64,000 bases of DNA. Source: Phreatobacter sp. GTDB taxonomy: Bacteria > Pseudomonadota > Alphaproteobacteria > Rhizobiales > Phreatobacteraceae. The stretch is from NCBI RefSeq assembly GCF_022843985.1, contig NZ_JALHMP010000009.1, positions 1 to 64,000 on the forward strand, in the 5' to 3' direction. Within the stretch, counting starts at the first letter, position 1. Each line of letters begins with the position of its first letter. Under the pieces are notes generated by a model. That model was not told the DNA's origin. It saw nothing but the letters and a program-made list of their open reading frames with translations, and searched no databases. Below, in pieces: positions 26,898-35,825 of this stretch. The position numbers and the translations under genes were made by a program.

Positions 26898-27701
26898 CTA
26901 TTCGCCCCTAAAGGCGGGCAGGCGCTTGTCGAGGAACGCCTTCTGGCCCTCCTTGTAGTCGGCCGAGGCGAAGCAGCGGGCGACGAGGGCATCGACGGCC
27001 TCGGCGTCCTGCTCGGCTTCGGGCCGCGACAGTTCGACCAGCGAGCGCTTGATCGCGGCGAGGGTCAGGGGGGCATTGGCCGCGACCGTGGCGAGATAGG
27101 CCTTCACCTCGGCCTCGAAACTGTCGCGCGGCCAGGCGCGGTGGATGACATTGGCGCGCTCGCCGTCGGCAGCATCGAGGATGCGCGCCGAGATGAGGAT
27201 ATCGGCGACGGCGGCCGTGCCGAGCTTCTTCACCATCATTTTGATGCTGGAAAAGCCATAGCCGAGCCCGAGCCGGGCGGCCGGCACACGGAAGCGGGAA
27301 TCGGCTGTGGCGAAGCGCAGGTCGCAGGTCAGCGCCAGGGCGCAGCCGCCGCCGAAGCAGATGCCGCGGATCACGGCAATCGTCGGCTTGGCGGCATCGT
27401 GGATGGCGGCCATGCCGTTGGCCACCGCCTCGTCATAGGCGCGCACGGCCTCCTCGCCGGTGCGCTTGGCGCCGAACTGGGAGATATCCGCGCCGGCGCA
27501 GAAAGCCTTGTCGCCGGCGCCGGTGACGACGATGACGCGGACGGAGCGATCCTCCTCCGCCAGTTTCACCAGGCCGGGAACGCTCGCCCACATGTCGAAG
27601 GTCATGGCGTTCATCTTGGCGGGCTGGTCGATGGTGAGCGTGGCGATCCCATCCGCCACGGCGTAGCGGACGGAGGGCGTGTGCGGGGCGGGTTCGGTCA
27701 C
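26898..27701 (-). CDS. Crotonase/enoyl-CoA hydratase-fold protein with both hydratase glutamates missing
   Basis: This 267-residue crotonase has a clear oxyanion hole, AFCAGADI (about 67-73) and ICFGGGCALAL (114-124). In hydratases the residue after GGGC and the one 20 further on are Glu (Glu144 and Glu164 of rat enzyme); here they are Ala121 and Ala141. It is therefore unlikely to be a standard hydratase and may be an isomerase, hydrolase, lyase or other crotonase. The GTG at 27701 (AAAGGA 8 nt upstream) is the likely start. It lies 22 bp after the CoA transferase and 11 bp before the SDR gene, in one operon. Confidence 0.87.
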   Translation of the reverse strand: MTEPAPHTPSVRYAVADGIATLTIDQPAKMNAMTFDMWASVPGLVKLAEEDRSVRVIVVTGAGDKAFCAGADISQFGAKRTGEEAVRAYDEAVANGMAAIHDAAKPTIAVIRGICFGGGCALALTCDLRFATADSRFRVPAARLGLGYGFSSIKMMVKKLGTAAVADILISARILDAADGERANVIHRAWPRDSFEAEVKAYLATVAANAPLTLAAIKRSLVELSRPEAEQDAEAVDALVARCFASADYKEGQKAFLDKRLPAFRGE

Positions 27702-27723
27702 GGCATGTCCTTTCAGGCGGAAA

Positions 27724-28917
27724 TCAGATGATTTTGGCGGCGCGCAGGCGCGCCACGTCACCGGTCGAAAAGCCGGCCTCGGCCAGCACCTCGGCGGTAT
27801 GTTCTCCAGGCTCGGCCACCGGGGTCTCGATGGCCGGAGGGGTGCGCGACATGACGAGGGGCTGGGCGATCAGCCGGATGTCGCCGCGCGCATGATGGTG
27901 CACCGGCACGGCCATGCCGATATGGTCGACCTGCGGATCGGTGAAGACCTCGTCCATGGTGTAGATCGGCCCGGCCGGGACACCTTCGCTCTCCAGCCTG
28001 TCCAGCCAGTGCGCCGTCGGCCGGGTGCGGAAGAGGTCGCCGAGGAGCCCCATCAGCGCCGGGCGGTTGCGGAAGCGCAGCTTGGCGTCGGCATAGTCGG
28101 GATGGCTGGCGAGGTCGTCGCGGCCGACCGCCTTGCAGAAGCTCTTCCACTGGCCCTCGCCGCCGACGCCGACATTGATGTAGCCATCGGATGTCGGCAG
28201 CACGCCCATGGGCGTGGAATGGGGATGATCGTTGCCGTTCTGCGGCGGCACCTTGCCGTCGACGGTGTAGACGGCGGCCTGGAAGTCGCACATGGCGATC
28301 ATCGCCTGCAGCAGCGAGGTCTGCACCCATTGCCCCTCGCCGGACTTCTCGCGCTCGGCGAGGGCGACGAGGATGCCGGTGGCGGCATAGACGCCGGCGG
28401 CGGAATCGGCGACCGCGATGCCGGCGCGCATCGGGCCCTGGCCGGCATGGCCGGTGATCGCCATGAGGCCGCCCATCCCCTGGGCGATCTGGTCGAAGCC
28501 GGCGCGGGTGCGGTAGGGTCCGGTCTGGCCGAAGCCGGAGACCGAGGCGAGGATGATGCGCGGATTGACCGCCTTCAGGGTCTCGTAGCCTATGCCGAGG
28601 CGGTCCTTGACGTCGGGACGGTAGTTCTCGACCACGACGTCGGCGGTCTCGACCAGCTTCAGGAAGACGGCCCGGCCCTCGGCCGTCTTGAGATTGAGGG
28701 TCAGCGACCGCTTGTTGCGATGCAGGTTCTGCATGTCGAAGCCATGGCGATCGCCCGACATGTTCTCGTTCGGATCAACCCCGGGCGGCGCCTCCACCTT
28801 GATGACGTCCGCCCCGAAATCGGCGAGCACCCGGCAGCAGGTCGGTCCGGCGCGCACCCGGGTGAGGTCGAGGACGCGGATATGGTCGAGCGCGGTCGAG
28901 GGGCGCGGTCTGGGCAT
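27724..28917 (-). CDS. Family III (CaiB/BaiF-type) CoA transferase
   Basis: This is a 397-residue family III CoA transferase. It has the N-terminal RVLDLTRVRAGPTCCRVLADFGADVIKVE block, YRPDVKDRLGIGYETL, SGFGQTGPY and the catalytic Asp171 in VADSAAGVYAA, which forms the acyl-Asp intermediate in Frc/CaiB. It moves CoA from a donor acyl-CoA to an organic acid. It heads an operon with a crotonase and an SDR, so the module likely converts an imported organic acid into a CoA ester and processes it. It starts 195 bp from a divergent phasin-like gene. Confidence 0.93.
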   Translation of the reverse strand: MPRPRPSTALDHIRVLDLTRVRAGPTCCRVLADFGADVIKVEAPPGVDPNENMSGDRHGFDMQNLHRNKRSLTLNLKTAEGRAVFLKLVETADVVVENYRPDVKDRLGIGYETLKAVNPRIILASVSGFGQTGPYRTRAGFDQIAQGMGGLMAITGHAGQGPMRAGIAVADSAAGVYAATGILVALAEREKSGEGQWVQTSLLQAMIAMCDFQAAVYTVDGKVPPQNGNDHPHSTPMGVLPTSDGYINVGVGGEGQWKSFCKAVGRDDLASHPDYADAKLRFRNRPALMGLLGDLFRTRPTAHWLDRLESEGVPAGPIYTMDEVFTDPQVDHIGMAVPVHHHARGDIRLIAQPLVMSRTPPAIETPVAEPGEHTAEVLAEAGFSTGDVARLRAAKII

Positions 28918-29080
28918 GGGCTGTCCGGGGGCAGTCGCAAGGGGAGGGCAGACTAGGATTGTTTCCGGGCCTTGCGGAAGGGGACAGCCGGCATGACAGG
29001 GCTCCCCTGTCGGGTCGCGGCCAAGGGGGGCGACTCCAACGCTTGATCCAGCGCAGCGACCACTGCGGCGGCCGCATGCA

Positions 29081-29098
29081 TGGATGATGCTTCATCCA
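29081..29098. repeat. Short inverted repeat upstream of the phasin-like gene
   Basis: TGGATGA and TCATCCA flank a TGCT spacer. It lies 15 bp before the chosen start of the phasin-like gene and could be a regulator site or a weak hairpin in the leader. It was not matched to a known operator. Confidence 0.35.
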
Positions 29099-29112
29099 CG
29101 ATGGAGCACGCC

Positions 29113-29427
29113 ATGCTCGCCAGGACTCCTGCCCACCTGCGCTTCGACAAGCTGTACGACGCCGCCGCTGCCGTGACCTTCTCCGCCACCATGCCGGCCG
29201 TCGCCTCGGCGGTTGGCGCCGAGCTCCGCGATTTCGCCGCGGAACGCCTCAAGGCCCATGCCGAGCGCATCCGCGCCTGGTCGAAGGTCGGCTCACCCCT
29301 GGAGTTCATCGAGGTGGAGCTGCACTTCGCCGTCGAGACGATGGGCGTCTATGCCGATGAGGCCATGCATCTGCAGGAGGTCGCGCGCAACGCGGCGGCG
29401 GTGGTGGCGCCCGACGGGAAGGGCTGA
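29113..29427 (+). CDS. Small phasin-like protein
   Basis: This 104-residue helical protein has the phasin-like core RIRAWSKVGSPLEFIEVELHF followed by VYADEAMHLQEVARNAAAVV. This resembles the W..V.SP.E..E...F pattern of PhaP/Phasin_2 proteins that coat polyhydroxyalkanoate granules. GGAG six bases before the ATG at 29113 decides the start; earlier ATGs have no ribosome site. Three bases separate it from the NAD(P)H oxidoreductase gene. The assignment rests on pattern similarity and short length. Confidence 0.6.
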   Translation: MLARTPAHLRFDKLYDAAAAVTFSATMPAVASAVGAELRDFAAERLKAHAERIRAWSKVGSPLEFIEVELHFAVETMGVYADEAMHLQEVARNAAAVVAPDGKG

Positions 29428-29430
29428 ACC

Positions 29431-30018
29431 ATGGCCCCGTGCCGCATCGCGGTGATCATCGGGCATCCGGACCCCGCGTCCGACAGGCTCTGCCGCACGC
29501 TGGCAGCAGCCTATGCGAGCGGGGCGGAGGAGGCCGGCCATGCCGTCCGTACCCTCGACCTCTCGGTGCTGGAGATCCCCTATCTCAGGACACAGGTCGA
29601 TTTCGAGACCGGGACGGGCAAGGGCGATGTCGCCAGGGCCCAGGAAACCCTGGCCTGGGCCGAGAACTGGGTCATCCTCTACCCGCTCTGGCTTGGTTCG
29701 ATGCCCGCCCTGCTCAAGGCCTTCTTCGAACAGGTCTGCCGGCCGGGCTTCGCCTTCCGCTACCGGGACAAGGGCTTTCCGGAAAAGCTCATGACCGGGC
29801 GGACGGCCCATATCGTCGTCACCATGGGCATGCCGGCCTTGGCCTATCGCTGGTTCTTCTTCGCCCATAGCCTGCGGGCGCTGAAGCGGAACATTCTCGC
29901 CTTCATCGGGGTGAAGCCGGTCCGCGAGACGATCATCGGGGGTGTCGGCGGGTTGACGGCCGACAAGGTCGCCGCGCTCATGGCGCAAATGCGCGCGGCC
30001 GGTGCCTCTGTCCGCTGA
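29431..30018 (+). CDS. Flavodoxin-fold NAD(P)H-dependent oxidoreductase
   Basis: This 195-residue flavoprotein of the KefF/NQO (MdaB-like) family has IIGHPDPASDRLCRTLAAAY at the start, then NWVILYPLWLGSMPALLKAFFEQVCRPGFAF, the typical FMN/quinone-site block, and a C-terminal GVGGLTADKVAALM. Members reduce quinones or regulate potassium efflux. It follows the phasin-like gene by three bases. Confidence 0.88.
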   Translation: MAPCRIAVIIGHPDPASDRLCRTLAAAYASGAEEAGHAVRTLDLSVLEIPYLRTQVDFETGTGKGDVARAQETLAWAENWVILYPLWLGSMPALLKAFFEQVCRPGFAFRYRDKGFPEKLMTGRTAHIVVTMGMPALAYRWFFFAHSLRALKRNILAFIGVKPVRETIIGGVGGLTADKVAALMAQMRAAGASVR

Positions 30019-30168
30019 GCGCTCGCCGCGAGGCCGTGCCGCACGTCATGCATGGCCTGCGGTCTGGTCGCGGTGCGCCAAGTATGGTTTTGTGCCGCCC
30101 CCGATGCGGACCGGGCGGACCTCTCGTCCGAACCGGTCCTTCGACGTTCGTGCGAGGAGGCTAGGCCC

Positions 30169-31614
30169 ATGACCACCGTGTTCCGCAATTTCATTGCCGG
30201 CGAGTTCGTTTCTCCGGCCAAGGCCGCGCCCAACCTCAATCCGTCCAACACCAACGAGGTCGTCGGCGACTATGCGCAAGGCGGTGTCGAGGACCTGAAG
30301 GCCGCCGTCGCCGCCGCCAAGGAAGCCTTCCCGGCCTGGAGCCGTTCCAATCCGCAACTGCGCTACGACGTGCTGATGAAGGCCTCGAACGAGGTGATGG
30401 CGCGCAAGGAAGAGCTCGGCGCCCTGCTCTCCCGCGAGGAGGGCAAGACCCTGCCGGAGGGCATCGGCGAGGTGACGCGTGCCGGGCAGATCCTTTCCTT
30501 CTTCGCCGCCGAGGCGCTGCGCCTCAATGGCGAGCTGGTCAATTCCATCCGCCCCGGCGTCGGCATCGAGATCACCCGCGAGGCGGTCGGCGTCATCGGC
30601 CTGATCACGCCCTGGAACTTCCCCATCGCCATTCCCGCCTGGAAGCTCGCCCCGGCGCTGGCATATGGCAACACCGTTGTCATCAAGCCGGCCGACCTGG
30701 TTCCCGGCTCGGCCTGGGCGCTGGTCGACATCCTCAACCGTGCCGGCCTGCCGAAGGGTGTGCTCAACATCGTCATGGGCCGCGGCTCAGTGGTCGGCCA
30801 GGCCATGCTGGAACATCCCGATGTGGCCGCCATCTCCTTCACCGGCTCTGTTGCCACGGGACGGCGCGTTGCCGCGGCCTGCGTCGCCGCCACGCCGATG
30901 AAGAAGGTGCAGCTCGAGATGGGTGGCAAGAACCCGCTCGTTGTGCTCGACGATGCCGATCTGGCGGTGGCGGTGGAATGTGCCGCCAACGGCGCCTTCT
31001 TCTCGACCGGCCAGCGTTGCACGGCCTCCTCGCGCCTCATCGTCACCGAAGGAATCCATGACCGCTTCGTCGATGCGATGACCGAGCGGCTGAAGGGCCT
31101 CGTGGTGGACGATGCGATGAAGGCTGGCACCCATATCGGCCCGGTCGTCGACGAGAGCCAGCTCGGTCAGGACGAGAAGTATATTGCCATCGGCCGCGAC
31201 GAGGGCGCCAAGCTCCATTGGGGCGGCGAGCGGCTGAACCGTGAGACTCCCGGCTTCTATCTGCAGCCGGCGCTGTTCACCCACGTCAACAATTCCATGC
31301 GCATCGCGCGCGAGGAGATCTTCGGCCCCGTCGCCGCCGTGCTGCGCGTGAAGGACTACGAGGAAGCACTGGCGGTCGCCAACGACACCGAGTTCGGCCT
31401 GTCCTCGGGCATCTGCACCACGTCGCTGAAATATGCCTCGCACTTCAAGCGCAATTCGGAGGCCGGCATGGTGATGGTCAACCTGCCGACGGCCGGCGTC
31501 GACTATCACGTGCCCTTTGGCGGCCGGAAGGGCTCGAGCTACGGCCCGCGCGAGCAGGGTTCCTATGCCCGCGAGTTCTACACCACGGTGAAGACCGCCT
31601 ACACGCTGGCGTGA
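30169..31614 (+). CDS. NAD(P)-dependent aldehyde dehydrogenase
   Basis: This 481-residue aldehyde dehydrogenase has the Asn-containing TPWNFPIA, the cofactor-binding FTGSVATGRR, the general-base Glu in LEMGGKNPLVV and the catalytic Cys in FFSTGQRCTASSR. It oxidises an aldehyde (possibly a semialdehyde) to the acid. The ATG at 30169 has GAGGAGG 11 nt upstream. A strong terminator follows. Confidence 0.93.
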   Translation: MTTVFRNFIAGEFVSPAKAAPNLNPSNTNEVVGDYAQGGVEDLKAAVAAAKEAFPAWSRSNPQLRYDVLMKASNEVMARKEELGALLSREEGKTLPEGIGEVTRAGQILSFFAAEALRLNGELVNSIRPGVGIEITREAVGVIGLITPWNFPIAIPAWKLAPALAYGNTVVIKPADLVPGSAWALVDILNRAGLPKGVLNIVMGRGSVVGQAMLEHPDVAAISFTGSVATGRRVAAACVAATPMKKVQLEMGGKNPLVVLDDADLAVAVECAANGAFFSTGQRCTASSRLIVTEGIHDRFVDAMTERLKGLVVDDAMKAGTHIGPVVDESQLGQDEKYIAIGRDEGAKLHWGGERLNRETPGFYLQPALFTHVNNSMRIAREEIFGPVAAVLRVKDYEEALAVANDTEFGLSSGICTTSLKYASHFKRNSEAGMVMVNLPTAGVDYHVPFGGRKGSSYGPREQGSYAREFYTTVKTAYTLA

Positions 31615-31634
31615 GGCCGTCTCCAGGGATGACG

Positions 31635-31665
31635 AAAGGCGGGCCCGGCGCCCGCCTTTTTCGTT
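31635..31665 (+). terminator. Intrinsic terminator of the aldehyde dehydrogenase gene
   Basis: AAGGCGGGC, a five-base loop and GCCCGCCTT form a 9-bp stem followed by TTTTTCGTTT. It lies about 20 bases after the stop; its last bases touch the stop of the convergent SDR gene. Confidence 0.9.
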
Positions 31666-32418
31666 TCATCCCAGCAACTGGCCGCCATCGACGACGAGAG
31701 TCTGTGCCGTCATCCAGCTCGCATAGGGCGAAGCGAGGAACATGACGACGCTGGCGATCTCCTCGGGCGTGCCGAGCCGGTTGAAGGGGATGGCGCCGAG
31801 GACCTTGTTGTAGAGCGCCGGGTCGGAGGTGCGGCGCGCCTCCCAGGTGCCGCCGGGAAACTCGATCGAGCCGGGGGCAACGCAGTTGACGCGGATTCCC
31901 TTGGGCGCCAGCGCGGCGGCCTGGCTCGTCGTGTACTGGATCACCGCCGCCTTCACCGCCGCATAGGCCGCCGTTCGGATCGACGGGCGATAGCCCGAGA
32001 TCGAGGCGATGTTGATGATCGAGGCCCCTTTCGCGCCTTCGAGGAAGGTCATCGCCGCATGGCTGGCGCGGACGGTGGCCATGACGTCGACGTTGAGGCC
32101 CTTGGCCCAGCCGTCCTCGGTATCGCCGATGCCGAAACCGGAGGCGTTGTTGACGAGCACGTCGATGCCGCCCAGCGCTTTGGCCGCGGCGGGAATAAAG
32201 GCCGCGATGGCGGCGCCATCGGCGAGGTCACAGGGCGCGAAGTGGGTGATGGCACCATGCGCGGCCATCTCGGCGGCGGTGGCCTTCAGGCCGTCCTCGC
32301 CGCGTGCGCAGATGGACACCCCCGCGCCCGCCGCGGCAAAGCCCAGCGCGATGGACCGGCCGATGCCGCGGCTGCCGCCGCAGACCACCACGCGTTTCCC
32401 CTTGAAGTCGAAGGCCAT
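31666..32418 (-). CDS. SDR family oxidoreductase
   Basis: This 250-residue classical SDR has GGSRGIGRS (cofactor motif), NNASG, the catalytic Ser in NIASISG and the YAAVK motif with Tyr and Lys, ending in VVDGGQLLG. All expected catalytic residues are present, unlike the SDR at 26113. The substrate is unknown; context suggests a CoA-ester or hydroxyacyl intermediate. The ATG at 32418 has GGGAGA upstream. It is divergent from the acyl-CoA dehydrogenase operon. Confidence 0.88.
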   Translation of the reverse strand: MAFDFKGKRVVVCGGSRGIGRSIALGFAAAGAGVSICARGEDGLKATAAEMAAHGAITHFAPCDLADGAAIAAFIPAAAKALGGIDVLVNNASGFGIGDTEDGWAKGLNVDVMATVRASHAAMTFLEGAKGASIINIASISGYRPSIRTAAYAAVKAAVIQYTTSQAAALAPKGIRVNCVAPGSIEFPGGTWEARRTSDPALYNKVLGAIPFNRLGTPEEIASVVMFLASPYASWMTAQTLVVDGGQLLG

Positions 32419-32657
32419 TGCCGTGTCTCCCTGTTGTGGCCTGACTGTGCCACGGCGCCTGCGCCACCGCTCGGCGGCAGCGTGGCGGCAGCCATGCGGC
32501 GCCCCTCCTTCGATGGAGGGCTGCGGCACAGGTTCCTGTTGCCTTCCCGGTCCCATGGGGCTTCAATGCGGAGAAGAAACATTCGCTCGGGTATGTTTTC
32601 GGGCGAGGATGACAGACGCCCGCGCCTCGCCGGCGCGGCCCGTCCAGGGAGGTCCGC

Positions 32658-33854
32658 ATGGAACTGAGGTTCACCGACGAGGAGATCGCCTTCCGCAAGG
32701 AGGTGCGCGCCTTCATCGACGCCAAGCTGCCGAAGGCGCTGCGCGAGAAGCTCGCCGCCGGCCACCATCCCACCCGCGACGACATCGTCTTCTGGCAGAA
32801 GACGCTGAACGACAAGGGCTGGGGCGTCGCCCACTGGCCCGTCCCATATGGCGGCACGGGCTGGGACGCGGTGAAGCAGTACATCTTCCTCGAGGAGATG
32901 ATGATGGCGCCCTCGCCGCCGCCGCTCGCCTTCGGCACCTCGATGGTCGGCCCGGTCATCTACACGTTCGGCTCCGAGGCGCAGAAGAAGCGCTTCCTGC
33001 CGCGCATCGCCAGTCTCGACGACTGGTGGTGCCAGGGCTTCTCCGAGCCGGGAGCCGGTTCCGATCTCGCAGGCCTCAAGACCAAGGCGGAGAAGGTCGG
33101 CGACCATTGGGTGATCAACGGCCAGAAGACCTGGACGACGCTCGGCCAGTATGCCGACTGGATCTTCGTCCTCGCCCGCACCGATGCCTCCGTGAAGAAG
33201 CAGGAGGGCATTTCCTTCATTCTGGTCGACATGAAGTCGCCGGGCATCACGGTGAAGCCGATCCAGACCATCGACGGTGGCCATGAGGTCAACGAGGTCT
33301 TCTTCGACGACGTGAAGGTGCCGCTGGAGAACCTCGTCGGCCAGGAAAACAAGGGCTGGGACTACGCGAAGTTCCTGCTCGGCAACGAGCGCACCGGCAT
33401 CGCCCGGGTCGGCATCTCCAAGCAGCGCATCCGCAAGATCAAGGAGATGGCGGCGATCGAGCAGCGCGCCGGGCGGCCGCTGATCGAGGACCAGCGCTTT
33501 CGCGAGAAGATCGCCGAGGTGGAGATCGAGCTGAAGGCGCTGGAGATCACCCAGCTGCGCGTCATCGCCGGCGAGAAGAAGCGCGAGAAGGGCAAGCCCG
33601 ACCCGGCGTCCTCCGTGCTGAAGATCAAGGGTTCGGAGCTGCAGCAGGCGACGACCGAATTGCTGATGGAGGTGATCGGCCCCCATGCGGCGCCCTTTGC
33701 GCCGGAGGAGCCGGGATCGAACGAGCCGCCGATCGGGCCGGAATGGGCCCAGACCATCGCACCGACCTATTTCAACGTGCGCAAGGTGTCGATCTATGGC
33801 GGCTCCAACGAGATCCAGAAGAACATCATCGCCAAGGCGGTGCTCGGGCTTTGA
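32658..33854 (+). CDS. Acyl-CoA dehydrogenase (large-type)
   Basis: This 398-residue FAD-dependent acyl-CoA dehydrogenase has FSEPGAGSDLAGLKT (FAD/substrate site) and SIYGGSNEIQKNI at the C-terminus. MCAD has YEG where this has YGG, so the base may differ from MCAD. The overall form resembles the FadE/PimC-like group. A second, shorter acyl-CoA dehydrogenase follows 173 bp later. Together they look like the two-subunit PimCD arrangement known from Rhodopseudomonas; this pairing is inferred. Confidence 0.92.
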   Translation: MELRFTDEEIAFRKEVRAFIDAKLPKALREKLAAGHHPTRDDIVFWQKTLNDKGWGVAHWPVPYGGTGWDAVKQYIFLEEMMMAPSPPPLAFGTSMVGPVIYTFGSEAQKKRFLPRIASLDDWWCQGFSEPGAGSDLAGLKTKAEKVGDHWVINGQKTWTTLGQYADWIFVLARTDASVKKQEGISFILVDMKSPGITVKPIQTIDGGHEVNEVFFDDVKVPLENLVGQENKGWDYAKFLLGNERTGIARVGISKQRIRKIKEMAAIEQRAGRPLIEDQRFREKIAEVEIELKALEITQLRVIAGEKKREKGKPDPASSVLKIKGSELQQATTELLMEVIGPHAAPFAPEEPGSNEPPIGPEWAQTIAPTYFNVRKVSIYGGSNEIQKNIIAKAVLGL

Positions 33855-33887
33855 GCCTCATGGGCTGCCCCAGGTTGGCCCCCACTC

Positions 33888-33980
33888 CGTCATGGCCGGG
33901 CTTGTCCCGGCCATCCACGACTTTGAACACAACCGCCGCTGAATGAAGTCGTCATGCCCGGCACAAGGCCGGGCATGACG
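33888..33980. repeat. Dispersed double-hairpin repeat, full copy 2
   Basis: CGTCATGGCCGGGCTTGTCC continues to ATCCACGAC, a spacer of about 26 bp follows, and then GTCGTCATGCCCGGCACAAGGCC ending in CATGACG is seen in hairpin form. It is 93 bp, homologous to 19904-19992. It separates the two acyl-CoA dehydrogenase genes, so it lies within a putative operon. Confidence 0.85.
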
Positions 33981-34027
33981 ACCTTGAAGCTTCAGCTCGC
34001 GCGGAACCGCACCGACAGGCTCCTCCC

Positions 34028-35179
34028 ATGGATTTCGATCTCTCCGAAGAACAGCAGCTCCTGAAGGACTCGGTGGAGGGCTTCCTGTCCGACACCTATG
34101 ATTTCGAGAGCCGCAAGAAGATCGCGGCCCTGCCGGGCGGCTGGAGCCCGGAGGTCTGGGCCAAGTTCGCCGAGCTCGGCCTCCTCGGCCTGCCCTTCGC
34201 CGAGGACGACGGCGGTTTCGGCGGTGGCGCGGTGGAGACCATGCTGCTCGCCGAGAGCTTCGGCAAACATCTCGTGCTCGAGCCCTATCTCGCCACCGTC
34301 ATTCTCGGCGGCGGCGTGGTGAAGCGGGCCGGTTCCGCCGCACAGAAGGCCGAGCACATCGCCGCCATCGCCGAGGGGGCGCGGACCTTCGCGCTCGCCA
34401 CCACCGACCGGCACTCGCGCTACGACATGTTCGACGTCACCACCACGGCGAAGAAGGACGGCGCCTCCTATGTCCTCGACGGCGAGAAGGCGGTCGTGGT
34501 CCACGGCGGCACCGCCGACCGGATCATCGTCTCGGCGCGGTCCGCGGGAAGCCGTCGCGACCGTGGCGGCATCGGACTGTTCATCGTGGCGGCGGATGCG
34601 GAAGGCCTGATCCGGCGCTCGTCCCCGACCCAGGACGGCACCCACGCCGCCGAGATCACCCTGTCGGGTGTCCGCGTCGATGCGGACGGCATCCTCGGCG
34701 ATCCGGAGGGCGGGTTGCCGGTGCTGGAAGCGGTGGCCGACGAGGCGATCGCCGCGCTCTGTGCCGAGGCCGTGGGCGCGATGAGCGAGCTCACCGACCT
34801 GACCGTCGACTATCTCAAGCAGCGCAAGCAGTTCGGCGTCCCGATCGGCGGCTTCCAGGCGCTGCAGCACCGCGCGGCGGAAATGTTCGTTGCGCTCGAA
34901 CAGGCCCGCTCCATGGCCATGTTTGCTGCCATGACCGCCAGCACCGAGGACGCGACCGAGCGACGGGCCCTCGCCTCCGCCGCCAAGGTGCAGATCGGCC
35001 GCTCGGCGAAGTTCATCGGCCAGCAGGGCATCCAACTGCATGGCGGCATCGGCATGACGATGGAGTACAAGGCCGGGCACTATTTCAAGCGGCTGACGAT
35101 GATCGACACGCTGTTCGGCGATGCCGATCACCATCTGGCGCAGGTGGCGGATTACGGGCAGCTCGTCTCGACGGCCTGA
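34028..35179 (+). CDS. Acyl-CoA dehydrogenase (small-type)
   Basis: This 383-residue protein of the acyl-CoA dehydrogenase fold has the N-domain MDFDLSEEQQLLKDSVEGFL and the C-terminal LHGGIGMTMEYKAGHYFKRL. The SEPGAGSD-type motif of the central domain is not seen, and the C-terminal Y.G..E motif is absent. It thus looks like the partner subunit (PimD-type) of the preceding dehydrogenase rather than an independent enzyme. The substrate is unknown. Confidence 0.88.
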   Translation: MDFDLSEEQQLLKDSVEGFLSDTYDFESRKKIAALPGGWSPEVWAKFAELGLLGLPFAEDDGGFGGGAVETMLLAESFGKHLVLEPYLATVILGGGVVKRAGSAAQKAEHIAAIAEGARTFALATTDRHSRYDMFDVTTTAKKDGASYVLDGEKAVVVHGGTADRIIVSARSAGSRRDRGGIGLFIVAADAEGLIRRSSPTQDGTHAAEITLSGVRVDADGILGDPEGGLPVLEAVADEAIAALCAEAVGAMSELTDLTVDYLKQRKQFGVPIGGFQALQHRAAEMFVALEQARSMAMFAAMTASTEDATERRALASAAKVQIGRSAKFIGQQGIQLHGGIGMTMEYKAGHYFKRLTMIDTLFGDADHHLAQVADYGQLVSTA

Positions 35180-35313
35180 GGCGATCCACCGTCAAACCTC
35201 CTGCGGGCCCGTCGCGAAAAAAAATCGCGGCGTGCCCGAACCTTTTTGGCGGCTGGCGCAACCCATGGAGGACCGGGGCACACGAGCCCCCCAGACCCCG
35301 AAGGACCCTCGCC

Positions 35314-35586
35314 ATGAACCGCTTCAAGACCCTCGCCATCGCCGCCCTCGCCGCCGCCACCGTCACGGTTGGTGTCGCCTCCCAGGCCGAAGCCGGCCCG
35401 TTCCACCGCCGCCACCTCGGCTGGGGCGTCGGCGCCCTCGCCACCGGCCTCATCGTCGGCGGCGCCCTCGCCTCCTCCCGCGCCCATGCCTACGGCTACG
35501 GCTATGCCCGCGACTGCTACCTGACCCGCCGCTGGGTCGACACCCCCTACGGCATGCGGCGCCAGACGGTGCGCATCTGCGAGTGA
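35314..35586 (+). CDS. Small exported protein, unknown function
   Basis: This 90-residue protein has a Sec signal peptide (RFKTLAIAALAAATVTVGVASQAEAG, cleavage near AEA-GP). A short hydrophobic Gly/Ala segment is followed by a compact C-terminus with two Cys (RDCYLTRRWVDTPYGMRRQTVRIC) that could form a disulfide. Similar small secreted proteins are common in Hyphomicrobiales but have no assigned function. It has an AAGGA-like ribosome site and its own terminator. Confidence 0.72.
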   Translation: MNRFKTLAIAALAAATVTVGVASQAEAGPFHRRHLGWGVGALATGLIVGGALASSRAHAYGYGYARDCYLTRRWVDTPYGMRRQTVRICE

Positions 35587-35618
35587 CTGGTCCCCATCAT
35601 CCTCGCAGCGCCAGCGGA

Positions 35619-35643
35619 GCCCCGGTCGAAAGGCCGGGGTTTC
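35619..35643 (+). terminator. Intrinsic terminator after the small exported protein
   Basis: CCCCGGTC, a GAAA tetraloop and GGCCGGGG form an 8-bp stem, followed by TTTC. It lies about 34 bp after the stop codon. Confidence 0.75.
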
Positions 35644-35825
35644 TGCATGGGACGGGGCGGTCGCCACGATCTGTCAGCAGCCGCCGCGCGTAAGCCTCGC
35701 GAGGGTCGACGCAGGACCGCGCCTGCGTCACACTGATCGTCCATCGTTTTCGCCCGTTCCCATGAGTCGTCCCCGCGCGCCGCCGCCGTCGGGGGCCTCA
35801 TGCTTTTGCCCGGACATCCGCTTTC

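Noticed and set aside
26113-28917. Reading the SDR and crotonase genes as decayed pseudogenes
   Set aside because: Both frames are full length, with intact cofactor and oxyanion motifs and tight operon spacing, so functional divergence is more likely than decay.
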